A stretch of 64,000 nucleotides of DNA, from contig JAIVEN010000012.1 in the NCBI GenBank assembly GCA_026686845.1, positions 27,158,501 to 27,222,500 on the forward strand, read 5' to 3'. Numbering within the stretch: the first letter of the stretch is position 1; the number at the start of each line of letters is the position of its first letter. Below the pieces are notes generated by a model. That model had not been told where the DNA came from. It saw nothing but the letters and a program-made list of their open reading frames with translations, and did not search any database. The DNA comes from Adenanthera pavonina (Eukaryota > Streptophyta > Magnoliopsida > Fabales > Fabaceae). Of the stretch, positions 21,700-33,097 are shown piece by piece. A program made the position numbers and the translations under genes.

Positions 21700-23869
21700 T
21701 AGCCAAAATCATAGCAAACCAACCAAATTAAAACAACAAGACATTAATACATAGCAGCAAAATAGGTTAAGTCTCGTTCTCCTTAGATTTCTTTTTTGAA
21801 GGAGTGGACTTCTTCTTTTTCTTAGATTTTCTCTTTTTCTTCTCCTCTTTCTCTTCCTTTTCTTCCTTCTTTTCTTTTTCCTTGTCCTTTTCTATCTCTT
21901 CTTTCTCTTCCTTTTTGTCATCAGCAATAGAGGGGATTTGAGCAACACTAGCATCCATCCTAGCAATGTCCTAATCAAGCTTGGCCTTCTATTCCCTAAT
22001 TCTTTGAAGTCTTTCATCCAAAGAAAGAGGAAGGATAGAGGGTTAGGCTGGAATAGTAGATACTGGTACTAGCTGAAGTGGCATACTTGCAGTAGCAAGA
22101 GGAACAAAAGGAAACATAGAAATGTATGGAATATCAGGCATCACAGGTAAAGGTAAGACAGTAGAAAGAGGTGTAGGAGAAGGATCAGAATCAGAGGTAA
22201 TGGTGATAATTCTTGCACAGCAACCTCAGCAAAATAACTGATGCCTTCAAAGGAGATAAGATTAGGGAGAGGAGGAAAGAGAGCATTAATCTCTTGTCTT
22301 CAGTGATGAAGATAGATTTGGTGAATGAAATCACCTTCAGGTGAGAGAACTAAAGCCCTTCTTGGATCATGAACATCTTCTTCCTCAAGACCATAGTCTA
22401 GGTTAGGACCTAGGTCCTCTAATAGAGCATGTGATTATGCAGAAGCAGTTGGTTCAGAGTATGTGGGAGGTGGTAGTTGGATTAGGGAAGAGAAAGGCTG
22501 AGGAACACCAGAAACAAGTTGCTCACACAGGAGTTTCACTTCTTGGGTCTGACTTTAAAATTTAGTCTCAAATATCTCCTGTATCATAGTAATGAGATAT
22601 CCGAGATTAATCATGTCTTCTCTATGCTCTTTCCTAGTGGCCATAGCAATCTAGAACAGGTTTTGGTACAGTGAAGGAATGTTTATAGGTATAGGCAGGT
22701 CAATGGCTAGGATTTCATCTAGTTTGCTTGGAGTAGGGGTAGGTGTATAAGGTTTAGGTTGCATGGTTTGAGGTGGTTCAATGGGTGTGGATGGAAAGGA
22801 GTTGGAATCACCAACTGAAGAACTTTTTGTGTCAGATATTAGCTTAGAACCTTCTTCAGTGTGCCTTTTCTTGTCAACCCATCTCCTATTCTCCAGACTC
22901 ATTCCCATCTTTTATAGAACTTTCTCACTGAACTCTTCTGGGAGTAGTGCAGGCCCTCTTTTAATGTGCAAGATATTATGAAACTTCAGGATCTTGGTGA
23001 TAATATGCCCAAATGGTAGTTGAGAGTCCTGTTTGTAGGTTCTTGCTTTCCATATCCTCTGCAAGATGATATCTACCACATTTATTGGTTTTCCCTTTAT
23101 TAGTAGCATCATGACTTGAAATTCCTCTATTGAAAGGTAATTAAAGCCTCCACTCTTGTTGAAAAACATGCGTGAGACAATGTAGTGAAGAATCCTGTTC
23201 TCAACACTCAGGAGAGTTGGGGCTATTTTCCCTTAAGAAGGTATATTTTACCTTTTCCTAAGTAACCTTGAACAATTATGCTCCATTTGTAATTGGCTTC
23301 TCCCTCAGTGTCTTCATTAACAACTTCATTTTCAGCAGGATACTTTGAGGTCTCAATGTTTACCCTTATTCCTCTAGTAGGTAACCTCAAAGTTTCACAT
23401 AGCAAGTCAGGGTGCAGGGCAATCTATCTTTTCCTCAATCTCACTTCAAATACCTTTGTATCATGGTTAATTCTCATAGAATTGTACCAGGGACACACAA
23501 TTTCTCTAACAGCCCAGCAGAATCAAACTTATTTCTCATGAGGATTTCTTCTATTTTAAAAAAGTGAGGTTTGATTACCTTACGTTTCTTAAAATCAACC
23601 TCATATGACTCCTTCAAAATCTTTATGCTAATAAGTTCTTCTATAATTAAAGCTTCCTCAAACACAGTAGTAGAAGAACTTACGTGAGTGTTAGCCTAAG
23701 GTTCAAATTCTGGAATTCCCTTTGGCTTTGGTGTTCTGGGCTTCTTTGTTGGATTACTCGGCTCAGATTCAGCTTTTCTCTTCCCTTGACTTGGTGATTT
23801 CGAAGCATATTTGGACTTCACGTTGCATTGTAGTTGTTCGCTTTGATTGCCACCCTTAGTCTTTGCCAT
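21700..23869 (-). pseudogene. Sirevirus third ORF (env-like position), decayed
   Basis: A minus-strand ATG at 23867-23869 opens a frame beginning MAKTKGG with a basic, proline/serine-rich start. Coding pieces follow at 23665-23474, 23405-23223, 23169-22651 and 21958-21767. The first two lie in one frame behind a stop near 23691. A frameshift is needed near 23480 and another between 23223 and 23169, and several stops interrupt. The N-terminal part resembles the plant retrotransposon ORF found after pol in some Sireviruses and Ty3 elements. The middle is rich in P/T/S and the end is strongly charged (K/E runs near 21770-21930). Function is not known; the 'env-like' label refers only to position. 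No signal peptide or clear membrane segment is seen. Confidence 0.6.
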
Positions 23870-24059
23870 ATCAGTGATTCCAGATGATTTGGGAAGATAA
23901 AAGTAGTTTAGAATTGCTCAAAAAGGATTTTGAGAACAGGAAAATGGATGAGATTTTAGAGATTTTGGAAAGCTTGAGGAATACGATTAGAGGTTTTTAG
24001 GATAGGGTTAGGTTTTCTGCATAAGGTTCTGGTAAAAATTAGAGAATCCTATATATAGT

Positions 24060-24680
24060 CTCGAGATTATACGCATAGTCTATGAACGTTATGCGGATAA
24101 CGATCTTTCAGAAATGTAAAAGAAGCCACGGATTGCTAGGTTATACGGATAAGGTCCTTAGGTTGTCTGCATAACCAACTTGAGATAGAGGGGAAAAGAG
24201 AGAAGTTATCCAGACAAGCATACCACGTTATCATGAAAAGAGGTTTCACAAAAGGCACACAAAAAGTATTGCATAGAGCAGGTTATCCAGATAACCTTGT
24301 TATCTTATGTGGATAACGTTCATACTTTGGGAAATTCTTTTATGGATGAAACGTTATGTGGATAAGGTAGGCAGGTTATCCTAAAATTGAATTACACAAC
24401 TTACAAGCAGGAATGAAAACAAGGTAGTTTATGCACATAAGGTAGAAACCTTATCCGAATATCGAGTTCCCCAGAGGCTTCAAAGTTCACGAAAGGTCTC
24501 ATTTTCATGAAAAACTTTATACCTTATGCGAATAACCTCAAACATAGAGACTATCCACACCAGAAAATCAACATATTATTAGCATAAGGCTATGAGATTA
24601 TGCAGATAACCATATTTGAAAAGCCTATAAACACTTACTGATAGTCTTGTTATCCCCATAAGCCTATTCTTTTCATCATA
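24060..24680. repeat. Second cluster of TTATnnnnATAA dyads, between pol and ORF3
   Basis: Between the end of RNase H and the third ORF the same dyad recurs outside the LTR: cgttatgcggataacg (24088), ggttatacggataagg (24141), ggttatccagataacc (24281), cgttatgtggataagg (24351) and ccttatgcgaataacc (24523). It occurs in both orientations, mixed with half copies. The stretch has no coding capacity. Confidence 0.8.
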
Positions 24681-24839
24681 ACTTTATTCTAATGTGCATG
24701 ATACTTCATTTCATTAGATTTTGAATGTTTCAAATCAAAAAATACCTGCAAAACAAACTTTTAGATACTCCAATGCTTAAGTTAACATTGTTATTGATTG
24801 AATTATAGTTTTAAGAAGGATTTCCGTGAAAAAATTACA

Positions 24840-26330
24840 ACTCATTGGGATTCACCATTCCTAATTCTCTCTTGATTTTTCCATGTCTGTCTTCTACAAG
24901 TGGCTTTTTTAGGATGTTAGCAAGCTGATCTTCAGTAGGAACAAATTCTAGCTTGACATCACCTTTCAAAACATGATCTCTTATGAAGTGATGTCTTATT
25001 TCTATATTTTTGTCCTTGAATGCATAACAGGCTTTTTTGAGATGTTGATGACATTTTGATTATCACACCTTATTGAGATTTCCTTCATCTCAATCTCAAG
25101 ATCTTCAAGTTGTTGCTTTATCTAAAGGACTTATGCACAGCAACTCCCTGTTGCTATATACTCAGCTTCAACTGTGGAGAGTGCTACACTATTTAGTTTT
25201 TTACTGAACTATGACACTAAAGAGCCTCCCAGAAATTAGCATGTACCATTTGTGTACTTTTTATCAATCTTTGATCCAGCAAAATCTGCATCTATATAAC
25301 TTATGAGCTCTTCTCCAATGTCTTTTAGATACCATAGTCCTATTTGTGATGTACCTAGCAAGTATCTAAAAATCCCCTTTACAGCTGTTGCATGGGACTT
25401 TTTGGGACATGATTGGAACCTAGCACACATACAAATACTAAACATGATGTCAGGATTACTAGTAGTTAAATACAACAAGGAACCAATCATTATCCTATAT
25501 TGAGTTATATCAAAGAGTTTTTCCTTCCTTATCCATGTCAAGCTTAGTTGCAGAGGCACCATTGGAGTTCCCATAGGTTTAGCATGTTTCATTCCAAACT
25601 TTTTTAGCAGCTCCTTGAGGTATTTTGATTGATTGAGAAAGATACCATCATCATATTGTTTGATTTGCAATCCAAGGAAGAAGTTCAGCTCACCCATCAT
25701 TGATATTTTAAACTCACTCTGCATTAACGCAGAAAAGTTCTTACACATAGACTCATGAGTAGCACCAAATATAATGTTATCAATATAAATTTGTATAATA
25801 AGTAAATCTTTATTTTCTTTTCTAGTAAACAAGGTTGTATCAACTTTTTCTCTTTTAAAACCCTTTTCAATCAGAAAATTACTCAGTCTCTCATACCATG
25901 CTCGAGGAGCCTGTTTTAACCCATATAGAGCTTTCTTTAGTTTATATACATGATTTAGTTTAGTTGAGCCCTAAAAACATGGAGGTTGATCAACATAAAC
26001 CTTTTCCATGATATACCCATTTAGAAATGTACTTTTCACATCCATTTGATACAACACAATGTCTTTTATACAAGTATAGGCTAACAGAATCCTTATTGCT
26101 TCCAATCTTGCAATTGGAGCAAAAGTTTCCTTATAATCAATGCCTTCTTCATGATTATATCCTTTAGCTACTAATCTAGCTTTATTTCTTATTATTGTTC
26201 CTGATTTATCAAATTTGTTCTTAAACATCCATTTGGTTCCAATAATAAGATGATTTTTAGGCTTAGGCACTAAATCTCAAACTTGATTTCTTTCAAATTG
26301 ATTGAGTTCTTCTTGCATAGTTAAAACCCA
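24840..26330 (-). pseudogene. copia pol: reverse transcriptase and RNase H
   Basis: Minus-strand pieces 26270-25971 and 25832-25236 give the RT core: GTKWMFKNKFDKSG, RNKARLVAKGYNHEEGIDY, ETFAPIARLEAIR, YQMDVKSTFLNG, and KALYGLKQAPRAWYERL in the gap between the two. The catalytic motif normally YVDD reads YIDN (in QIYIDNIIFGAT, near 25780), losing the second aspartate. RNase H follows with YIDADFAGSKIDKK (25290-25240) and, in the same area downstream to 24840, ALSTVEAEYIATGSCCA. Several stops and frame changes break the ORF. It would copy RNA into DNA in the virus-like particle, but this copy cannot. Confidence 0.92.
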
Positions 26331-26606
26331 ATATTCATTAGTTAAAGCCTCTTCAGTACACTTAGGTTCAATTTGAGAAATAAATGCACAATTATTCGTT
26401 TGATCCTTAAATTGTTTTTTGGTTTTAACTTTCTCTTGAACATCCCCAATAACTTGATTAACTGGATGATTCCTTTGATATCTTTAAGCTCTAGGGAGTT
26501 CTTGAGATACTTCCTCATTTATTTCACATTTATTATCTTTCTCCTGGATATCTTCCTCTACATAAGCAGATTTAGATACTTTAGAAGGTTCAATTTTATT
26601 TTCTAC

Positions 26607-27960
26607 TTATACATTCAAATTCTTGAAGTTGGAAATTAGATCATCCTCATCGTTAGCATGCTTAGACATAGTTTCATTTTCAAGAAAGACAACATGCACA
26701 TATTCTTCAATAGTTCCAGAGTTCTTGTTGAACACCCTATATGCTTTACTTCTATTTGAGTAGCCAAGAAATACACCTTCATCTGATTTGACATCAAACT
26801 TACCTAAATTATCTTTGTTGTTGTGGACATAACAAGTGCATCCAAAGACATGAAGATGAGAGAGGTTGGGCTTTCTTCCTTTGTACAACTCATATGGAGT
26901 CTTCCCTAGTATGGGTCTGATGTATGCTTTATTCATCAAGTAGCATATTGTGCTTACTGCATCAACCTAGAATTTTTTAGGCAATCCCTTTTCATTTAGC
27001 ATTACACGAGCCATCTCCTTCAATACTCTATTCTTTCTCTCCACCACACCATTCTGTTGAGGACTTCTTGGGACTGAGAAGTTGTACTCCACTCCATTTT
27101 CATCACAGTAGTCAGCAAATTTGACATTCTCAAATTCTCCACTACGATATATTTTAATACATACAATAGAACAACCTTTCTCATTTTGGATTTTCTTGGC
27201 TAAGATCAGAAAAGCATCATATGTTTCATCTTTAGAGGGACGAAATAAAGTCCAAGTAAACCTAGAATAATCATCTACCACAACAAATATATACAAGTTT
27301 CCACCTATACTTTTAGTGCAATTAGGACCTATCAAATCCATGTGAAGTAATTGCAGAGGTCTTGTTGTAGAAACACTGTTTTTGGTATTAAATGAGGACT
27401 TTGTTTGTTTTCTTTTAAGACAAGCATCATATTCTCTATCCTTTTCAAACTTAATGTTGGGTAGACCAAGAATAAGTTCATTTTTAATGAGTTTATTTAA
27501 TTGATGCATGCTAATATGTGCTAGTCTCCTATGTCACAGCCAACTATCATCATTTTCACTTATTAAGCATATAGAGTCTAGAGAAAGTGATTCATCTAAA
27601 TCAACAGTATAATAGTTACTATCTCTTTTTACCTTGAGAATCATTTTATGGTCACTTTTTCTGATGACTAGATAGTAGTTGGAATTAAAAAAAAACCCAA
27701 TTGCCTTTATCACAGGTTTGGCTCACACTCAACAGGTTGTGATTGAGTCTTATCACGAATAGGACTTCTTCAATTGATGTTTTTGGATTTCTTCCAACAA
27801 TTCCAATTCCACCTATCTTGCCAGACTGGTCACCTCCAAAAGTAACCTTGCCTCCTTTCTTATCTCTCAGCACAATGAATTTTTCTTTGTCTCCAGTCAT
27901 GTGTCTCAAACAAGCACTGTCTATGTACCATTTGTTGCTTTTCTTGGCCTTAAGACATAC
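26607..27960 (-). pseudogene. copia pol: protease and integrase
   Basis: Protease: near 27930-27885 the minus strand reads WYIDSACLRHMTGDKEKF. The usual aspartic protease motif DSG is DSA here. GAG-pre-integrase and the zinc-binding region follow (HRRLAHISMHQLNKL, CLKRKQTKSSF near 27540-27400), with a stop just before HRRLAHI where tryptophan is usual. The integrase core keeps the three acidic positions: LLHMDLIGP, VVVDDYSRFTW and SPQQNGVVERKNR (27370-27030). The C-terminal part 26939-26607 has GKTPYELYKGRKPNLSHLHVFGC and DEGVFLGYS. A stop follows LPKKF at 26967. The enzyme inserts the cDNA, but this copy is broken. Confidence 0.92.
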
Positions 27961-27974
27961 CTGTAAAATAAGTT

Positions 27975-29776
27975 TCAGTTCTTTCTTTTAGGTACCCATA
28001 TTTGCTTGGGTCCTTTCTTGTTTGTGGAGGAATCCTTGGGAACCCATTTCATCCTATAGCTATTTTCTTTCTTCCTGAATATACAGTCGGAGGACATATG
28101 ACCCTTCTTGTTATAGAAATAGCAAGTAGAGAAAGGGCTAAAGGAAAGAGATACATGTCTGAAATAATGACTATAATATTCATTCTTTTGATTTTTAGGA
28201 GCTGGGAATGACTCTATGTTCTGAGTTGTTTTAAGGCTATTAGTATACACAAAATTTCTTAGGTAAAGGTTTTTCTTGGTTTTCAATTTCTCCTTGACCG
28301 CACATGGGTCATATCCCAGACCAGTTTTGTTTTGACTTACAATTTGGTTTCCCAGTAATACTTTTAGTATGTCCTCACCTCTAGTGAGTTTGGTCAGAGT
28401 CTTGTGGAGATAATTATTCCTATCTCTCAACTCAGTACATGAGACACAAACAGAGGTGGATAAAGAAGAAAACTATGAAGCAGTGCAAGATGTGTGAGAC
28501 TTACTCTCAAGCTTGTGTAGTTTCTTTTTGGCTTGACTCAGTTGTTTAGACATTTTGAGAAATTCAGCTATCAGTTCATTAAAAGCATCATGTAATTCAT
28601 TGTAAGAAGGTTTAGAGTTATTTACCTCAGAATCACTGTCACTGTCTCAGTTGTGATTCTTCTTCTTCTTTGTAACCTTTTGAGCCATCAGACATAAGTT
28701 AGCAATTTCATCATCTCCTATTGCTTCCTCTTCATATGAACTATCTCCCCAGATGAAAGATACGAAAGCTTTCTTCTTTTTTCCTTTGTCAGCCTTTTTG
28801 TCCTTCCTTTGTTTCTTGCTCAGCAAAGGACATTCTCATTTGATATGTCCAAATTTCTTGCATTCATAGCATATGATGGAGTTTTTGTTTTCTTTCTTGC
28901 TGCCGGTGGCTCCATCTTTCTTTACAAATCTTCTAAATTTCTTCTTTCCATATATTTTGCCAAATTTCCTCACCAGCATGGCCATCATTTCTTCATCTAG
29001 CTTAGCATCCTCCTCTGAATCATCATCATCATCATCTAATTCTCCTTCAAGAGCCAAATTCTTCTTTTTCTTGTTAGATGAAGTAGATTCCTTGAGAGCC
29101 TTCAACTTCCCTTTATATTCTTCAAGACTTCTAAAGAGAGCTGTCACAGATGTCATAGATCCCCCTTAGTTTTCTTTATTGCAGTCACCTTCGGTTGCCC
29201 CTCAATGGACTTCGGTTGCCACTCAATGGACAAAGCTCTGAGAATCTTTCTGACTTTCTCAGACTGGCTATATTCCTTTCCAAGGCTCTTCAGTTGATTC
29301 ACAATGAGGGTGAATATTTTTTGCAGATCCTTGATATTCTCACCTTCTTTCATCTTGAAGCTCTCATATTCTCCAATGCATGTATTCAGCTTATTTTCTC
29401 TTACGTTGGTTATCCCTTCATGAGCAATCTCCAAAGTGTCCTACATGCCTTTGGCTATTGTACATTGAGACACTCTGTAGAACTCATCTTGATTGAGAGC
29501 ACTGACTAGATAGTGCTTAGCTTTAAAGTTGAGAAGGACCCTTCTCCTATCCTCCTCGTTCCATTCCTCTTTAGGTTTCTCTCTGCATTTCCCATCATCT
29601 TGTAGTTTTATCTGAACAAAATCTCCCTTCTAGGTGACCAATCAAATATCCAGATCAATGGATTGAAGGTAAATTTGTATCCTCATCTTCCAATACTCAT
29701 AATGTTCTCCACTGAAACCAGAAGGTCTGTTAGTGTTGTTTTCTTCTAGAAGGATGCCTTCACTAAAGCCAGCCAT
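27975..29776 (-). pseudogene. copia gag with two CCHC-type zinc knuckles
   Basis: The likely start is the ATG at 29774-29776 (MAGFSEGI). Next come RPSGFSGEHYEYWKMRIQIYLQS, the copia gag N-terminus, then at 29434-29153 the capsid-like helix region (KMKEGENIKDLQKIFTLIVNQL). At 29156-28836 lies a lysine/aspartate-rich part and the knuckle CYECKKFGHIK, whose last cysteine follows after a stop. A coiled-coil-like part (LSQAKKKLHKLESK) lies near 28540-28500. The piece 28430-27975 has a second knuckle, CYFYNKKGHMSSDC. Gag forms the particle and binds RNA. Stops at 29640, 29435, 29157 and 28830 and shifts show decay. Confidence 0.88.
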
Positions 29777-29817
29777 GTCTTCTCCATGATTGTTAGATCC
29801 TTTAACTGGGAGTCTGA

Positions 29818-29829
29818 GCTCTGATACCA
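29818..29829 (-). promoter_or_regulatory. Primer binding site, initiator Met tRNA
   Basis: On the minus strand the 12 bases TGGTATCAGAGC lie two bases inside the 5' LTR. This is the standard PBS complementary to the 3' end of plant initiator tRNA-Met and fixes both the direction of the element and the edge of the LTR. Confidence 0.95.
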
Positions 29830-29831
29830 CT

Positions 29832-31458
29832 TCTTAGCTTAGCTGGCTTCCCAAGAGGGGGGTGAATTAGGAAGATTGAAATTTTTCTGCAAAGACAAAA
29901 TACAATAGTGATACTAAAAGGTAACTAAAAATAGAGTAAAAGAAATAAAGAGCAAAGGGAAGAGAACTCAGTAGTTTATCCTAGTGCGGTCTATTCCACT
30001 TGACTTACGTCCAGTCCTGAAGCCACCACTTAGGATTTTTCCATTATCTCTTGCAAGATTTGAATGGGTTCTAGCAATGACCGCAGTACAACATAAGCCC
30101 AAACTTTGGAATGAAACAAGTTCTTTCACTCTTCTCACTCAAGAGCAAGATTATCTCCCTTAGTGTAATCTCACACTAAGTACTCTCTACAAGTGTGTAG
30201 ATGTTTACATAATGAAAACTCTCTCAAAAGAGTAGATATGAAAGTTGAGATACAATGAATGAGCAAAACAGAGGGTAGGTAAGCTTTGAATGAATCAATA
30301 AATAAATCAGCAGAGTTTTGGCATGTATATTGTTTTTCTTATTCCCCAACAACTTAAATGAGGTCCTATTTATAGTCTTGGGATAGAACTATCCGTTGGA
30401 AACAAAGATTAGCCATTACTCTCAGTAAAATAGCCGTTTACCTACCGCATTAAATGCATCTGACAGAGGTTATGCGGATAACCTCCTCAGATTATGCAAA
30501 TAACGGGTAACTGTTTGCATTTCTTTTCAATGTAGAGCTTTTCGTTAAGTGGATAACCTAGCTAGGTTATGTGGATAACGTACTACCTATAATGACTAAG
30601 TTTTAGCTCAAAATCATTTTTATGAAAACTCACTCAGTTATTAGGATAACATCAAGTTTTTCTCAAACTGAGTTTTTGTGAAACTTAGGTTATTAGGATA
30701 ACCTTTCAAGGTTATACGAATAACTTGTTTACCTGAGGAAAGTTCAAGTATTCTAAAATATAGATTATGCGGATAACCCCCATTGGTTATGCAGATAACC
30801 TGTTTATCTAAGGAGTCTAAGTGCTTTGTGACACACGTTATGTGGATAATCTCCCTAGGTTATGCAAATAATAGGCCGTACAGTACCACTTTTCTTCACT
30901 GTTCACTTCGTTATGCGAATATGGTGCCTACCTTATCAGGATAACCTCTTGAGAACTTAGTCTTCAAGCTATGTTATGTGAATAACCTCAATTCTTTTTC
31001 ATGAAATTGTAGAATGGACTTTGGAAAAGCTTTATGATTGAGTCTTTATCCCCATAACCTTCATTGATTATGCTAATAAGGCAAAATATTTTCTTGAGAA
31101 TAGGATAAACACTTAGAAACTATCCCCATAAACTAAAACATATTTATGAAAATCAATTGAATACTTAGAATCATTTTGACATTGAAGCTTTATCCTCATG
31201 AGATACTTCTTTTCATGAAAACCATTTTGAAATCATGAGCTAATTTTTGATCATTCAATTAGTCATCTCTTTGAATAATGGGTTGATTAAAATTCAAAAC
31301 TCAACTACCTTCTTTTACAGATAATTTCCTTAAGTATATGAAACAGATCTTCAATCAAAAGGAATCTCCAACTTTGTTCTTCATTTCACTTGTGTTCCTT
31401 TGATATTGGATCTTCCAAGCTCATTTGTTTTAGAATTATCAAAATATCTGAATTAATA
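29832..31458 (-). repeat. Sirevirus 5' LTR (1,627 bp)
   Basis: It is the partner of 19766-21467. Its plus-strand left edge reads tcttagct (tgttagct in the other copy) and its right edge gaattaata (gaattaaca in the other), so both terminal dinucleotides have mutated. It carries the same dyad cluster at about 30470-31080, but one ~75 bp unit fewer. Confidence 0.92.
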
Positions 31459-33097
31459 TAACTCACCTCTTGATATACAAAATCTTGTTTATTGTCTATG
31501 TTTTAATGGTTTAGGGTCTTCACCTCATAAAAATTTTCAATTTATGTTTTTATCTTGTTTTTATGGACTATAACTGAGTGCAAATAATGTTTTAAATTTT
31601 TATAATTTCTGAAGAAAAATATTTAATCTACATGTTCTATTTCTATGTAAGCATTTGTGTGGAGAGATATTATCTTATATGTGTGTACGCCACACAGATT
31701 TATATACTGCTTTGATTAAAAAATGCCAATATTATAGAGAAGTCATATTTGAGACATGAACTTAAAAAAGAAATGCAAAAAGTGATAATAACAACGAAAT
31801 AGTTAAACAAAAAAAAAATTAACCATCATATTCCTTTTATACTTACTTTAATTTACTAAATCAAAATAATTGCACAGTGAATTCCGAGACTTTGTAGTGG
31901 TCTATTTTAGAACAAATTTTTTAGTTTTTAATTTAATGAGCATTAATTGTCATCAATGGTCCTGATGCGAAGTTTTTTACTAATATTTTAATATATTTTC
32001 ATGTCAAAAATCACATGAACTACGATATAACAACTTTTCTATGATTAGTTGGCAAAAAAAAAAATTAAAACATGATTAGTGGTGACATAACATATTAAGG
32101 TGGAATATTAGTCTTGTAGTACAGAAAGAAGGCACATTGTCATTATCTGAAATTACATTAAAGCAGGAAAACATTATATCTGGACTTGAAGCACATGTAA
32201 ATGAAAGATTGTTAATTATATTTATACAATACATAGTTTTGGATAATCACTTCCTAAAACATTTGGAAGGAAAATACCACATGGAAGAGTAGCCTAAATC
32301 CCAAAAGCAGTCATAGCTACACAAAAAGCATTTAGTGGCCATCAAAGATCATGCTAATACATAGGAAACTTCCAATCTAAGTTATATATATATGGATTAA
32401 ATATACAGTACAGGTAAATAGGATAGCCAACAATGCTTCCATTGAGAATAATGGCCATGTTCACATGCATATATGGCGTCAAGATGATCTTTGTGACATT
32501 CCAATAGTTATTCACCACTATTTCACTTGTCATGATCAATCCTGTACTCATTCCCTGATAAAAAAATTTTAAGGATAATTGTGAATACAATGATATAAAG
32601 TTAGCATATTTCGCCTCACCATTTTGCCTCACAACTTTTGCATGCAAGATAGTAGCACACAATAGATGATGTCCATCCAATACGTGTGGCCACTCCAAGA
32701 CAGTTTTAGCTGCTACATCCCCTTTCAATAGGCAAGTAACTTGACCATGGCTGCAGAGACAAAAAGAAAGTAACATGTTGCTTATCACTATTATGAAATT
32801 GACGTTAAACCTGTCATATTACGAAAAATATAACTATCTAAATGATCTTTACCTTATCTATCTATCAGTGTGCCCCTTAAAAAATTATTTAGCATCTAAA
32901 ATAAAATTAAAAATTTCACAGTCTAAAATGACTTTTCATAGTTTTAAATAAAAAATAATAATTAAAAAGATAACTAACGTAAAAAAATAATATTAATAAT
33001 TCATTAATTGGTAACTTTAAATCATTAAATATAAAATATAAAGAAAAGTAATAATTGAATTGTTAATTTTAATCGACACAAAATAAATTAAATATTC
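31459..33097. other. Non-coding flank with second copy of the 15550 repeat
   Basis: 31710-32200 repeats 15550-15910 in the same direction. An open frame of 144 codons on the minus strand (32788-32354) contains a stretch with LLKGDVAAKTVLEWPHVLDG and AKVVRQNGEAKYANF. It looks more protein-like than chance but matches no family I know, so I do not call it a gene. The rest is AT-rich with nothing recognisable. Confidence 0.5.

Larger units (their letters stand above)
19766..31458 (-). mobile_element. Ty1/copia Sirevirus-type retrotransposon, full length, decayed
   Basis: Two direct repeats (19766-21467 and 29832-31458) bound an internal region with PBS, gag, protease, integrase, reverse transcriptase and RNase H in copia order (integrase before RT) on the minus strand, plus an extra decayed ORF between RNase H and the 3' LTR. 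That extra ORF and the large size point to the Sirevirus lineage. Flanks gaact (19761-19765) and taact (31459-31463) are a 5 bp duplication with one mismatch. All ORFs carry stops and frameshifts, so the element is not autonomous. Confidence 0.93.

Noticed and set aside
21767..21958. Lysine/glutamate-rich 63-residue protein as a separate gene
   Set aside because: It lies in order and strand with the decayed third ORF of the Sirevirus and is best read as its C-terminal tail.
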